Assembly: GCF_900104965.1 (NCBI RefSeq) | Contig: NZ_LT629757.1 | Span: 3,348,001-3,412,000, forward strand | Source: Nocardioides scoriae | GTDB taxonomy: Bacteria; Actinomycetota; Actinomycetes; Propionibacteriales; Nocardioidaceae | DNA: 64,000 nt | Reading direction: 5' to 3' | In this document: positions 19,754 to 28,380 of the stretch, piece by piece | Layout: the number at the start of each line of letters is the position of its first letter | Position numbering within the stretch: position 1 is the first letter of the stretch | The notes under the pieces: generated by a model | Databases searched by the model: none | The model's input: only the letters and a program-made list of their open reading frames with translations | Told to the model about the DNA's origin: nothing | Translations under genes and position numbers: made by a program

Positions 19754-22700
19754 TCAGAGCTCCGGGTCGCGCCAGGCCACCTGCACCACGTCGACCCCGC
19801 GGTCGCGGGTGACGAGCTGGCCACGGCCGGCCACGGACTTGCGCGGCTTGGTGGTGCCGACGAGCTGGCCCTCCTGCGGGTCGCCCGAGAGCAGCAGGCC
19901 CGGCATGGCGAGCTCGCGCAGCGACTGGATGACGGGCTCGTACATCGCCCGGGCCGCGCCACCGGAGCGCCGCGCTACCACCAGGTGCAGGCCGACGTCG
20001 CGGGCCTGGCCGAGCAGCGGCACGAGCGGGGCCAGCGGCGAGCTGGAGCCGGTGACGACGAGGTCGTAGTCGTCGACCACGACGAACACCTCCGCGCCGG
20101 TCCACCAGGAGCGGTCGCGCAGCTGCTGCGGCGTGACGTCGCCGCCCGGGAGCCGGGTCTGCAGGTACGCCGCGAGCTCCTTGATCACCGGGTCCGCCTG
20201 CGAGGCGTTGGTGAGGTACTCGACCTGGTAGTCCTCGGGCACCTCGCCGAGCAGCGAGCGCCGGTAGTCGACGGTGAACACCTGGGCCTGGGCCGTCGTG
20301 CGCGTGCGCATGACCTCCCGCAGGTAGGTGCGCAGCAGCGCGCTCTTGCCCGAGCGGGAGTCGCCGAAGACCAGCAGGTGGGGCTCGCGGTCGACGTCGA
20401 GGCCGACCGGCGCGAGGTCGCGCTCGTCGATCGCGAGGTAGACCAGCCCGTCGGTCAGCCCGTGGCGACGCTCGGCCTGGGCCAGCACGTCGGTGAGGTC
20501 CACGCGCTCGGGCAGCAGCCGGAGCTTGGGGCCCTGCGGGCCGGTCCACGCCTTGCGGCTGCGCTCGACGAAGTCCTCGACGCCCTGGCCGACCGTGCGC
20601 GGGTCGGAGCTGTCGTCGACCCGGGGCAGCGCCGCGAGGAAGTGCAGCTTGCTGCCCCACCGCTGCACGATGCCGCGACCGGGACGACCCGACGGCACCA
20701 GCTGGGCGACCTTGCGGTCGATCTCGGAGTCGAGCGGGTCGCCGAGCCGCAGCTCGAAGCGGTTGCCGAACAGGTCGCGGATCGCTGCGCGGTAGTCGGC
20801 CCACCGGCTGGCGGCGGTGATCACGTGCAGGCCGAAGGTGAGGCCGCGCTGGGCCAGCACCTGGATCTGCATCTCGAGGTCGTCGAAGTCCGAGCGCAGC
20901 GTGCCCCAGCCGTCGACGACGAGGAAGACGTCGCCGTAGCCGTCGTCGGCGGTGCCGGCCGCGCGGCGCTGGCGGTAGGTCTCGATGGAGTCGATGCCCT
21001 GGCTGCGGAAGTACTTCTCGCGCCGGTCGACGATGCCGGTGACCTCGGCGAAGGTGCGGCGCACGACGTCGGGCTCCGAGCGCGTGGCCACGCCGGCGAC
21101 GTGGGGCGAGGCGACCATGGGCGCGAAGGTGCCGCCGCCGAAGTCGAGGACGTAGAACTGCGACTCCTGGGGGGTCGTGGTCAGCGCGACGCTGGCCACG
21201 ATGGTGCGCAGCAGCGTGCTCTTGCCCGACCGGGGTCCGCCGACGACGGCGACGTGGCCACCAGCGCCCGACAGGTCGGCCTCGAGGACGTCGCGGCGCT
21301 GCTCGCGCGGCCGGTCGACGATGCCGAGGGGGACGACCAGGCCGCCGCGCGAGCGCCACCCGGGGGAGTGCAGGCCGTGCTCGGGGGTCTCGGCCAGGTC
21401 GCCCATCAGCTGGTCGAGGCTGTCGGGCAGCTCCAGCGGGGGCAGCCAGACCTGGTGGGCCTCGGGGCCCTGGCCGACCATCAGGTCGACGGCGATGTCG
21501 AGGACCGAGCGCGAGTCGGCGGGAGCCGCGGCGACGGGCGCGACCTCCTGGTGCTCGTCGGAGTCGACCCGCGGGGGCAGCACGTGGGCGGTGGTGAAGG
21601 GCAGGATCGTGGTGGTCGTGCTGCCGGCGGCGCGCCCGCGACGGCTGCGGCGGGGCGGTGGTCCGGAGACGTACGACGCCTTGAAGCGCAGCAGCGTGGA
21701 CTGGTCGGGCTTGAGGTAGCCCAGGCCCGGCACGGGCGGCAGCTCGTAGGCGTCCGGCACGCCGAGGACGGCCCGCGACTCGGCGCCCGAGAAGGTCCGC
21801 AGGCCGACGCGGTAGGACAGGTGGCTCTCGAGGCCGCGCAGGCGGCCCTCCTCCAGGCGCTGCGAGGCGAGCAGCAGGTGCAGGCCGAGCGAGCGGCCGA
21901 GGCGGCCGATGGCGACGAAGAGCTCGATGAAGTCGGGCTTGGCCGAGAGCATCTCGGAGAACTCGTCGACGCAGATGAACAGGCTGGGCAGCGGCTCGAG
22001 GTCGGCGCCCTCGGCGCGGGCCTTCTCGTAGTCGCGGACCGAGGCGTAGTTGCCGGCCGCGCGGAGCAGCTCCTGGCGCCGGACCATCTCGCCCGACAGC
22101 GCGTCCTGCATGCGGTCGACCAGGGTGAGCTCGCCCTCGAGGTTGGTGATCACCGCGGACACGTGGGGCGCGTCCGCGAGACCGGCGAAGGTCGCGCCGC
22201 CCTTGAAGTCGACGAGCACCATGTTGAGCGTCTCGCTGGAGTGGGTGGCGAGCAGGCCGAGCACCAGGGTGCGCAGGAACTCCGACTTGCCCGAGCCGGT
22301 GGCGCCGATGACCAGGCCGTGCGGGCCCATGCCCTGCTGGGCGGACTCCTTGATGTCGAGGTGGATCGGCGAGCCGGCCTCGCCGGTGCCGATGGGCACC
22401 CGGAGCCGGTCGCGGGCGGGGCGCTTGCTCCAGGCCTTGGTGAGGTCGAGGTCGTGCACGTCGCCCAGGCCGAGCAGGTCGAGCAGCTCGGGGGTGGCGG
22501 CGCTGGGGTCCTCCCGCACCGGGCCGTCCTGCATCTCCAGGGGCGCCAGGCGGCGGGCGAACGCCTCGGCGGTGGCCAGGGCCATCTGGTCGCCGGCGGC
22601 CTTCGTCGGCGCCTCGCGCAGCCGCAGCGCCGTCAGCGGCACGCGACCGTCGGGCAGGGCCGCGGGCTCGAGGTGCAGGCGCAGCCGGCTGGGGTCCTCC

Positions 22701-23743
22701 AGGTCGCCCCACGAGGCGGGCAGGTCGAGGACGGTGATCCCCTCCAGGCCCTCCTCGGGCAGCAGGCTGTTGCCGGGGGGCAGCGCGCCGCCGTCCACCA
22801 CGAGCAGCAGGTGCGGACGCGCCTCCTGGCCCTCGCCGGTGAAGCGGGGCCGGTCGCGCAGCTCGGGCGGGAGCATCGAGAAGACGTCCTCGAGGGAGTC
22901 GCTCACCATCCGGCTGCGGCCGAGTGCGTCGTTCTGCTCGGGGCTGTGGGCGTGGGGCAGCCACTTGACCCAGTCCCAGGCGGCGAGGTTGTCCTGCGAG
23001 GCCAGCACGGCCACGAGCAGGTCCTGCGGCGCGTGGGCGGCGGTCGCCGAGGTCACCAGGGCCCGGGCCAGGGCCCGCGACTGCTCGGCCTCGCCCGTCA
23101 GCTCGACCCGGCTGAAGGCGCCGAGCCGCAGCGCGGCGGGCAGGTCGGGCTGCACCCGGTGGACCGCGATCAGCCGGTGCAGGGCGGAGGCCGAGACGGG
23201 GTCGAGCTGGTCGATCGGGGCCGACTCCGGGGCCACCAGCTCCAGCGCCAGCGCCTGCGAGGTCACGCCGAAGCGGACCTGGAGGAACTCCTCGTCGTCC
23301 TTGCCGCGCTCCCACAGCCGCGACCGCTCCTCGGCCAGGGCCGGCAGGGCGGTGGGCTCGGGGAAGCGCCAGGCGAGGCTGCGCCGCTGCTGGTCGGCCG
23401 CCTCGCGGACCTGGGCGCGGACGCCGGCGAGGTAGCGCAGGTACTCCCGGCGTCCTCCCGCGACCTTGGAGCTGCGCTGCTTGCGCTGCCGGTCGACCTG
23501 GACGAAGACGAAGCCCAGCGTGGCGACGAGGAACATCGCCGCCGCGATGTAGCGGGTCGGCCCGCCCTGGCCGGCGGCCACGAACACGATCGCGCCGACG
23601 CTGCCGAGCATCGGCAGCGCCATCATGAGCGCGCCGCTCGCGCCCTCGTGGGGCTCGAGCTCCGGCGGGGGCTCGAGGTGCAGCTGCCCCTGGGGCATCT
23701 GGGGCACGTCGAGCGTGCGGTCGGAGCCCAAGGTGGCGGTCAC
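19754..23743 (-). CDS. eccC: Type VII secretion ATPase EccC (fused EccCa-EccCb)
   Basis: This 1329-aa FtsK/SpoIIIE-type motor of a type VII (ESX) system drives WXG100 substrates across the inner membrane. Two transmembrane helices (about residues 37-82) precede a cytoplasmic stalk region and three ATPase modules. The Walker A motifs are GATGSGKS near 478, GGPRSGKS near 834 and GDSRSGKS near 1125, with matching Walker B strands (LFICVDEFSEM, VFLVVDGWG, VFVVVDDYD). All three P-loops keep the lysine. The length matches single-chain EccC proteins. The GTG at 23743 was chosen because GGAGGG lies just upstream. It is transcribed away from the rest of the locus, with a TATCAT -10-like hexamer at 23821-23826 (minus strand). 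Confidence 0.95.
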   Translation of the reverse strand: MTATLGSDRTLDVPQMPQGQLHLEPPPELEPHEGASGALMMALPMLGSVGAIVFVAAGQGGPTRYIAAAMFLVATLGFVFVQVDRQRKQRSSKVAGGRREYLRYLAGVRAQVREAADQQRRSLAWRFPEPTALPALAEERSRLWERGKDDEEFLQVRFGVTSQALALELVAPESAPIDQLDPVSASALHRLIAVHRVQPDLPAALRLGAFSRVELTGEAEQSRALARALVTSATAAHAPQDLLVAVLASQDNLAAWDWVKWLPHAHSPEQNDALGRSRMVSDSLEDVFSMLPPELRDRPRFTGEGQEARPHLLLVVDGGALPPGNSLLPEEGLEGITVLDLPASWGDLEDPSRLRLHLEPAALPDGRVPLTALRLREAPTKAAGDQMALATAEAFARRLAPLEMQDGPVREDPSAATPELLDLLGLGDVHDLDLTKAWSKRPARDRLRVPIGTGEAGSPIHLDIKESAQQGMGPHGLVIGATGSGKSEFLRTLVLGLLATHSSETLNMVLVDFKGGATFAGLADAPHVSAVITNLEGELTLVDRMQDALSGEMVRRQELLRAAGNYASVRDYEKARAEGADLEPLPSLFICVDEFSEMLSAKPDFIELFVAIGRLGRSLGLHLLLASQRLEEGRLRGLESHLSYRVGLRTFSGAESRAVLGVPDAYELPPVPGLGYLKPDQSTLLRFKASYVSGPPPRRSRRGRAAGSTTTTILPFTTAHVLPPRVDSDEHQEVAPVAAAPADSRSVLDIAVDLMVGQGPEAHQVWLPPLELPDSLDQLMGDLAETPEHGLHSPGWRSRGGLVVPLGIVDRPREQRRDVLEADLSGAGGHVAVVGGPRSGKSTLLRTIVASVALTTTPQESQFYVLDFGGGTFAPMVASPHVAGVATRSEPDVVRRTFAEVTGIVDRREKYFRSQGIDSIETYRQRRAAGTADDGYGDVFLVVDGWGTLRSDFDDLEMQIQVLAQRGLTFGLHVITAASRWADYRAAIRDLFGNRFELRLGDPLDSEIDRKVAQLVPSGRPGRGIVQRWGSKLHFLAALPRVDDSSDPRTVGQGVEDFVERSRKAWTGPQGPKLRLLPERVDLTDVLAQAERRHGLTDGLVYLAIDERDLAPVGLDVDREPHLLVFGDSRSGKSALLRTYLREVMRTRTTAQAQVFTVDYRRSLLGEVPEDYQVEYLTNASQADPVIKELAAYLQTRLPGGDVTPQQLRDRSWWTGAEVFVVVDDYDLVVTGSSSPLAPLVPLLGQARDVGLHLVVARRSGGAARAMYEPVIQSLRELAMPGLLLSGDPQEGQLVGTTKPRKSVAGRGQLVTRDRGVDVVQVAWRDPEL

Positions 23744-23782
23744 AGCTGCCCTCCGCGTCGAGAAGTGGTGCGAGCGGGGGTG

Positions 23783-23796
23783 ACGTCGTTCGACGT
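23783..23796. promoter_or_regulatory. Palindrome in the eccC-eccD divergent promoter region
   Basis: ACGTCGTTCGACGT is a perfect 6-2-6 palindrome in the 206-bp gap between eccC and the first eccD. It lies between the TATCAT -10-like hexamer for eccC (23821-23826, minus strand) and the eccC start, in the eccC leader. It is a candidate regulator site for the whole locus. Confidence 0.35.
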
Positions 23797-23949
23797 ACGT
23801 GACGGCCCCCGTGCGGCATGATGATAGGGGCCCTCTCCGGCGTGACGGGCCAGAACGACCATGGTGGGAACCCCTCTGGCGGACACGCGCCACCGCGCCG
23901 GGACGGGGATCCCAGGACCACCAGAGGACTCGGCCACGGGGGGGGCGCG

Positions 23950-25431
23950 ATGACGACGACGCAGCAGGCAGGGCCGGGGACCGACGAGCCCTCGCCGGCC
24001 TCCGTGCGGCCCACCCACGGCGCCGAGACCGCGCTCCGCCTGACGGTGCTGGGCGCCTCGGGCCGGGTCGACCTCGCCGTCCCGATGGGCCTCGACGTCG
24101 CCAGCCTCGCCCGGGAGTACGCCGACCTCGTCGGCCTGTCCGCCGCCCCCGCGCTCGCCCGCGCCGGTGGTCGGGCGCTGCCGCCGGACGCCACGCTGGA
24201 GCAGGTGCTCGAGCAGGGCGACCTCGTGGTCGTCGCCGCGACCGGACGCACCGCCGACCCGTCGGAGCCGGCTGCCGCGGCCGCCCGCGGCCCGCGCCGG
24301 GTCACGGGCCGGGTCACGGGCCGGGCCGCCGCCGCCCTGCTGGTCCTCGCGGGCGTTGCCGGCTTCGCCGCCGCCGCCGTGGGGGCCGGGCTGTCCTTCG
24401 CCGACGACGCGCCCGTGTGGGTGCGCCCCGTCGCGGCGGCCGTGCTGCTGCTCGGCGCGCTGCTCGTCGCGGCGCCCCGACCCGACGGCGAGGAGCCCGA
24501 CGCCGCCCCGACCGCCGGGGACGACTGGTCCTTCCTGGCCGGCCCCGGTCTGGCCGGTGCCGCCGGCTTCACGCTCGCGGCGTCCCCCGACGCCGGCGGC
24601 CTGCTGCTCGCCCTCGCGGTCGGCGGCCTGGCGGCCCTGGTCGTCGCGGCCCTCGCCCGCACCGGCCTGGAGGGTGCCGACGAGCACCTCGCCCGGATGT
24701 GGCTGGTCACCGGGGGCCTCGTGTGCGTCCTCGCCGTGGCGTGGCTGCTGCTCGGCGCCAGCCCGCTCGCGCTCGCCGCGGTGGGGTTCGCCGCCGCGGT
24801 GGTCGCCACCCGGGTGCTGCCCGCCTTCGCCGTCGACGTGGACGACGACGTGCTGCTCGACCTCGACCGGCTGGCCGTCACCGCGTGGTCGGCGCGCGAG
24901 CAGCCGCGCGGCGGTCGCCGCCGGCACCAGGTGCGGCCCCGCCTCGTGCACGAGGTCGCCCGTCGCAGCCAGCGCACCGTCGGCACCGGCGTGGTCGTGA
25001 GCGCCGTGACGGCCTCGGTCACCGGTCTGTTCGTCGTCCTGGGCCTCGGGGGCGATCCCACGACCTGGGCCCGCTGGGGCGGGTTCGCGCTGGTCGTCCT
25101 GGGCGCCTCGTCCCTGGCGCTGGTCTCGCGCAGCTTCCGCTCGCCCGTGCTGCGGACGCTGCTCGGGGTGACCGCGCTGTGGCTGGTCGCGCTCACCGGG
25201 ACCGCGGTCGCCGGCCGGCTCGGGCACGACGCGCTGTGGTACTCCTTCGCGGCCGCGGTCCTGGTCGCCCCGCTGGTCGTGGTCTCCGCCGTGCGGCTCG
25301 GAGGCGGCTGGCGCTCGGTCTGGTGGGCCCGCGTCGGCGAGGTCCTGGAGACCACGACGGGCGTGCTCGTGGTGGCCCTGGTGCCGCTCGCGTGCGGGCT
25401 GTTCGACCTGGTCCGCACCAGCGTCGGCTGA
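23950..25431 (+). CDS. eccD: Type VII secretion membrane channel EccD, paralogue 1
   Basis: This 493-aa protein has an N-terminal ubiquitin-like YukD domain (about residues 30-100: LRLTVLGASGRVDLAVPMGLDVASL... ending GDLVVVAATG). Eleven predicted transmembrane helices follow, in two groups of six and five. A basic cytoplasmic loop separates them (about residues 295-345, with RGGRRRHQVRPRLVHE). This is the canonical EccD layout, the subunit that lines the ESX membrane complex. A second full-length EccD is encoded at 30133, so the locus carries two. It is the first gene of the + strand part of the locus and is followed by a terminator-like hairpin, so it may be expressed separately from the substrates. 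Confidence 0.82.
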   Translation: MTTTQQAGPGTDEPSPASVRPTHGAETALRLTVLGASGRVDLAVPMGLDVASLAREYADLVGLSAAPALARAGGRALPPDATLEQVLEQGDLVVVAATGRTADPSEPAAAAARGPRRVTGRVTGRAAAALLVLAGVAGFAAAAVGAGLSFADDAPVWVRPVAAAVLLLGALLVAAPRPDGEEPDAAPTAGDDWSFLAGPGLAGAAGFTLAASPDAGGLLLALAVGGLAALVVAALARTGLEGADEHLARMWLVTGGLVCVLAVAWLLLGASPLALAAVGFAAAVVATRVLPAFAVDVDDDVLLDLDRLAVTAWSAREQPRGGRRRHQVRPRLVHEVARRSQRTVGTGVVVSAVTASVTGLFVVLGLGGDPTTWARWGGFALVVLGASSLALVSRSFRSPVLRTLLGVTALWLVALTGTAVAGRLGHDALWYSFAAAVLVAPLVVVSAVRLGGGWRSVWWARVGEVLETTTGVLVVALVPLACGLFDLVRTSVG

Positions 25432-25434
25432 CCC

Positions 25435-25461
25435 CGCCCGGCCGCGCTCGACGGCCGGGCG
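25435..25461 (+). terminator. Terminator-like hairpin after eccD paralogue 1
   Basis: A perfect 10-bp stem (CGCCCGGCCG with its inverse) and a 7-nt loop immediately after the stop codon. There is no T tract. Confidence 0.5.
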
Positions 25462-25515
25462 TATCCGGACAAGTCGGATGTCCGCCAACGGTGAGACTGA
25501 TTGCCTGAATCCGGT

Positions 25516-25542
25516 TTGACCACCACCGCTGGGGGATATCTT
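25516..25542 (+). promoter_or_regulatory. Candidate promoter of the WXG100 operon
   Basis: TTGACC (25516-25521) and TATCTT (25537-25542) are separated by 15 bp in the 213-bp region before the first WXG100 gene. An inverted repeat CGGACA/TGTCCG lies about 50 bp upstream (25465-25483). The short spacer makes this tentative. Confidence 0.3.
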
Positions 25543-25644
25543 CGCTGTGATCCGTCCCACCGTGCTCCATCGGGGGGTGCGCAGCATTCGGGGCCGGGAA
25601 GGGCTCGGAAACCCGGAGGGACGAACGAAAGGGGGCTGGCTGAC

Positions 25645-25956
25645 ATGGCCGGCGAGGTAACCAAGCAGGATCAGTCGCTCAACCGCGGGGCCCAGATGGT
25701 GGCCTCGGCCAAGGGCGACCTCGACCAGCAGCTCACCGCCCTGCGCGGCAAGCTGTCGGGGATCGGCGCCCAGTGGCGTGGATCAGGGTCGTCCGCCTTC
25801 CAGCAGACGATGCAGCGCTGGGACGAGAGCGCCCGCAAGATCACCTCGGCGCTCGACGAGTTCGAGGCCAACCTGAAGTCGTCGGAGCAGACGTACAACG
25901 CCAGCGACGAGCAGCAGTCGTCCACCTTCAGCAACCTGTCCGGCCGTCTCGGCTGA
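25645..25956 (+). CDS. WXG100 family type VII substrate (first)
   Basis: This 103-aa EsxA/EsxB-type protein should be two helices joined by the hairpin turn W44-R-G46. Downstream of the second helix lies YNASD (Y84...D88), the YxxxD/E export signal recognised by ESX systems. No signal peptide is present. The ATG was placed after an aaagggggc stretch. It is followed after 27 bp by a second WXG100 gene, so the two probably form a secreted heterodimer, as Esx pairs do. Confidence 0.9.
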   Translation: MAGEVTKQDQSLNRGAQMVASAKGDLDQQLTALRGKLSGIGAQWRGSGSSAFQQTMQRWDESARKITSALDEFEANLKSSEQTYNASDEQQSSTFSNLSGRLG

Positions 25957-25983
25957 CCCAGACACGATCACAGGAGCAGAGAC

Positions 25984-26277
25984 ATGAACGCAGGAGAGCT
26001 CAAGGTCAACTTCGGCGGCCTCGACACGGCCGCCGCCGACATCATGGGGTCCGCCAACCAGATCGAGGGTCGTCTCGACACCCTCGAGTCCGAGCTGGCG
26101 CCGCTGCGCGCCGACTGGACCGGCGCGGCGTCCGAGTCCTACCAGGCCGCCAAGGCCAAGTGGGACTCCGGCATGGCCGACATGAAGCAGCTGCTGGCCG
26201 ACATCGGCAACGCGGTCACGCAGTCCAACAGCGACTACCAGTCCACCGAGAGCGCCAACGCCTCTCGCTGGGGCTGA
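25984..26277 (+). CDS. WXG100 family type VII substrate (second)
   Basis: This 97-aa partner of the preceding protein has the turn motif W45-T-G47, and YQSTE (Y85...E89) fits the YxxxD/E export signal. A caggagcagag Shine-Dalgarno lies just upstream of the ATG. Both members of the pair carry the tail motif; in many Esx heterodimers only one does. Confidence 0.9.
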   Translation: MNAGELKVNFGGLDTAAADIMGSANQIEGRLDTLESELAPLRADWTGAASESYQAAKAKWDSGMADMKQLLADIGNAVTQSNSDYQSTESANASRWG

Positions 26278-26404
26278 GCCGCAGCAGCAGCACCACCTGG
26301 GTGGGTCGGGCGCACGTCGCCCGGCCCACCCGGTGAGTTCCAGACACGCAGACCAGGGGGCCGGGCGCGATGAGCCAGCAGCACGTGACGTCAGGAGCAG
26401 GGGC

Positions 26405-26974
26405 ATGAGCGGCGAGATCAACGTCCTCATCGAGGAGATCGAGGCCATCGCGCAGCAGACGCGGGGCTACATCCGCACCGATGCCGAGCAGGGTGCCACC
26501 ACCTTCGCCAACGCGACGCTCGGCGCCGACGCCTTCGCCGGCATCCCGCCGGGCCTGGAGTTCCACGCCCAGCAGCAGGCCGCCCACCAGGTGTTCGTCG
26601 AGACCATCAACGGCGTCGTTGCCGACCTCGAGCAGTTCGGCGAGACGCTGGCCGCCAACGCCGCCAGCCACCGCGCCGTCGACGAGTCCAACGCCGACAC
26701 GCTGACCGCGATGGAGGCCCGCCAGGCCGACGAGCAGGCCGCCGCCGCCGCGATGGCCCAGGTCAACGAGCAGTACCCCGCCTCCGGCGACGACAGCTAC
26801 CAGGCCGAGCAGGCCTACGACGAGGAGCGCCAGGACAACGAGGCGCTCGACGTCGAGGTCGAGCAGGACGCCGGTGGTGCGACCACCGACTCGGGCGCCG
26901 GCGCTCCCGAGACCCCGTCCGCACCCGCCGCACCGACCGGGGACGACACGCCCGACGGCGCGTACAGCGGATGA
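26405..26974 (+). CDS. Candidate ESX-associated protein with acidic tail
   Basis: This 189-aa protein is not assigned to a family. The N-terminal ~130 residues are helical and rich in Ala, Gln and Glu, in the size and style of WXG100/ESX-associated proteins but without an obvious WXG turn. The C-terminal ~60 residues are acidic and low-complexity (DEERQDNEALDVEVEQDAGG...), ending in a Pro/Ala-rich stretch. There is no signal peptide or membrane segment. It has a strong caggagcagggg ribosome binding site, and its stop overlaps the start of the first mycosin (ATGA), so it is embedded in the secretion operon. Confidence 0.65.
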   Translation: MSGEINVLIEEIEAIAQQTRGYIRTDAEQGATTFANATLGADAFAGIPPGLEFHAQQQAAHQVFVETINGVVADLEQFGETLAANAASHRAVDESNADTLTAMEARQADEQAAAAAMAQVNEQYPASGDDSYQAEQAYDEERQDNEALDVEVEQDAGGATTDSGAGAPETPSAPAAPTGDDTPDGAYSG

Positions 26975-28314
26975 GGCGCTCCCGCGCCGCGCACGCCGCC
27001 GCCGCGACCGTGGGCGCGCTGCTGCTTGTCGGGTCGGGGGCGGCTGCCGCCAGCACGCCCGGCGTCGCCGCGACGCCCCGCGCCGAGGCGCGCACCTCCA
27101 TGCCCGGCGTGTGGTGGTACGACGCGATGTCCCTCGACGACGTGCACGACGTGGCTACGGGCAAGGGCGTCAAGGTCGCCGTGATCGACGGCTACCTCGA
27201 CCCCGAGGTGCCCGACCTGCGCGGTGCGCAGATCAGCAAGGGCACCGGGTGCCGCGGGGCCGCCACTCCCTACCTGAGCGGCGACGTCGCCGACCACGGC
27301 ACCGCGATGACGACCGCCATCGTGGGCCAGGGCACGGGCAACGCCGCCGGGGGCACCGGCGTCGTCGGCGTCGCCCCCGACGCCCAGCTGCGCTTCTTCT
27401 CCTTCGACACCGACCCCGACCAGTCGCTGGTCGAGTGCGACGCCGTCCTCATCGCCAAGCAGGTCGACAAGGCCGTCGCGTGGGGCGCCGACGTCATCAG
27501 CATGTCCATCGGCACCGGCGGCGGGCTCGAGGACTCGATCAGGAGGGCCTGGGACGCCGGCGCCGTCGTGGTCGCGGCCAGCGGAGCCGTGGGCGAGGGC
27601 GAGAAGCGGGGGGAGGTCTCCTTCGAGAACCCCGCGGCGATGCCGGGCGTGGTCGCCGTGGCCGCCGCCGACTCGAGCGCCCGCGTGTGGAGCCAGAACC
27701 CCGAGTCCGCCGACTTCGCCGACCAGTACCTCACCGTCGCCGCTCCGGGCGTGGAGACCCAGATCGGCGGCTTCCCCGAGGGCCGGGGATGGACGTCGGG
27801 CGCGACCCGCACCGGCACCTCGGGAGCGACCGCGATCACGGCCGGCGCCTTCGCGGTGCTCAAGTCGCGCTGGCCCGAGGCCACGGGCAACCAGCTGATC
27901 CAGGCCGTCATCCACCACACCGGGCGCAACGACACCGGCGGGCTCGTCTTCGACAAGCGCTCCGGCTACGGCATCCTCAGCCTCAAGGGCACCCTCGAGG
28001 TCGACCCGACGGGCTACCCCGACGAGAACCCGCTGCTCAAGACGCCGAGCGAGGCCGCCGAGGCCTACCCCGCCAGCAGCTACGAGGCCCCGGGCGACCA
28101 GTCGGGCGACCAGTCGGGCGACCAGGCGGGCGAGGACTCCGGCGACGGGACCGCCGCGGACGCCGGTGCGGCCGCCGACCAGGAGCCCGTCTCGACCGCC
28201 GACGACGGATCGTCGGTCCCCGTGTGGGCCGTGGGCCTCGGCGTCGTCGTGCTCGCGGCACTCGGCGGCGGCGCCCTGCTGCTGCGACGCCGCTCAGCGG
28301 GAGGCAGCGCATGA
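26971..28314 (+). CDS. mycP: Mycosin-type subtilisin protease (first)
   Basis: This 447-aa membrane-anchored S8 serine protease is of the mycosin type associated with ESX systems. Signal peptide (about residues 1-28), catalytic domain, then an Asp/Gly/Ser-rich linker and a C-terminal transmembrane helix (about 413-437) followed by RRRS. The triad is complete: D73 in VAVIDGYLD, H109 in DHGTAMT and S284 in GTSGATA. The subtilisin consensus around D73 and S284 (usually DTG and GTSMAAP) is altered. Mycosins stabilise the membrane complex and process substrates. Two exist in this locus; the other is at 34063. Confidence 0.9.
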   Translation: MRRSRAAHAAAATVGALLLVGSGAAAASTPGVAATPRAEARTSMPGVWWYDAMSLDDVHDVATGKGVKVAVIDGYLDPEVPDLRGAQISKGTGCRGAATPYLSGDVADHGTAMTTAIVGQGTGNAAGGTGVVGVAPDAQLRFFSFDTDPDQSLVECDAVLIAKQVDKAVAWGADVISMSIGTGGGLEDSIRRAWDAGAVVVAASGAVGEGEKRGEVSFENPAAMPGVVAVAAADSSARVWSQNPESADFADQYLTVAAPGVETQIGGFPEGRGWTSGATRTGTSGATAITAGAFAVLKSRWPEATGNQLIQAVIHHTGRNDTGGLVFDKRSGYGILSLKGTLEVDPTGYPDENPLLKTPSEAAEAYPASSYEAPGDQSGDQSGDQAGEDSGDGTAADAGAAADQEPVSTADDGSSVPVWAVGLGVVVLAALGGGALLLRRRSAGGSA

Positions 28315-28380
28315 CGACCACCGGCCCGACCGGCCCGACCGGCACGACGTACGACCGCACAGCACCGAGGGGGAGCTGAC

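Noticed and set aside
19128-25664. A 2178-codon open frame on the minus strand covering eccC and the first eccD
   Set aside because: It is a frame shadow of very GC-rich DNA. The true minus-strand gene is eccC in another frame with clear Walker motifs, and the part beyond 23950 lies opposite a real EccD.
26815-27918. Long minus-strand frame opposite the first mycosin
   Set aside because: It is rich in Gly/Arg/Ala without domains; the plus strand carries an intact catalytic triad.
28311-28379. A 22-codon frame overlapping the first mycosin stop (ATGA)
   Set aside because: It is too short, consists of TGPTGPTGTT-type low complexity, and lies where the ribosome binding site of the next gene is expected.
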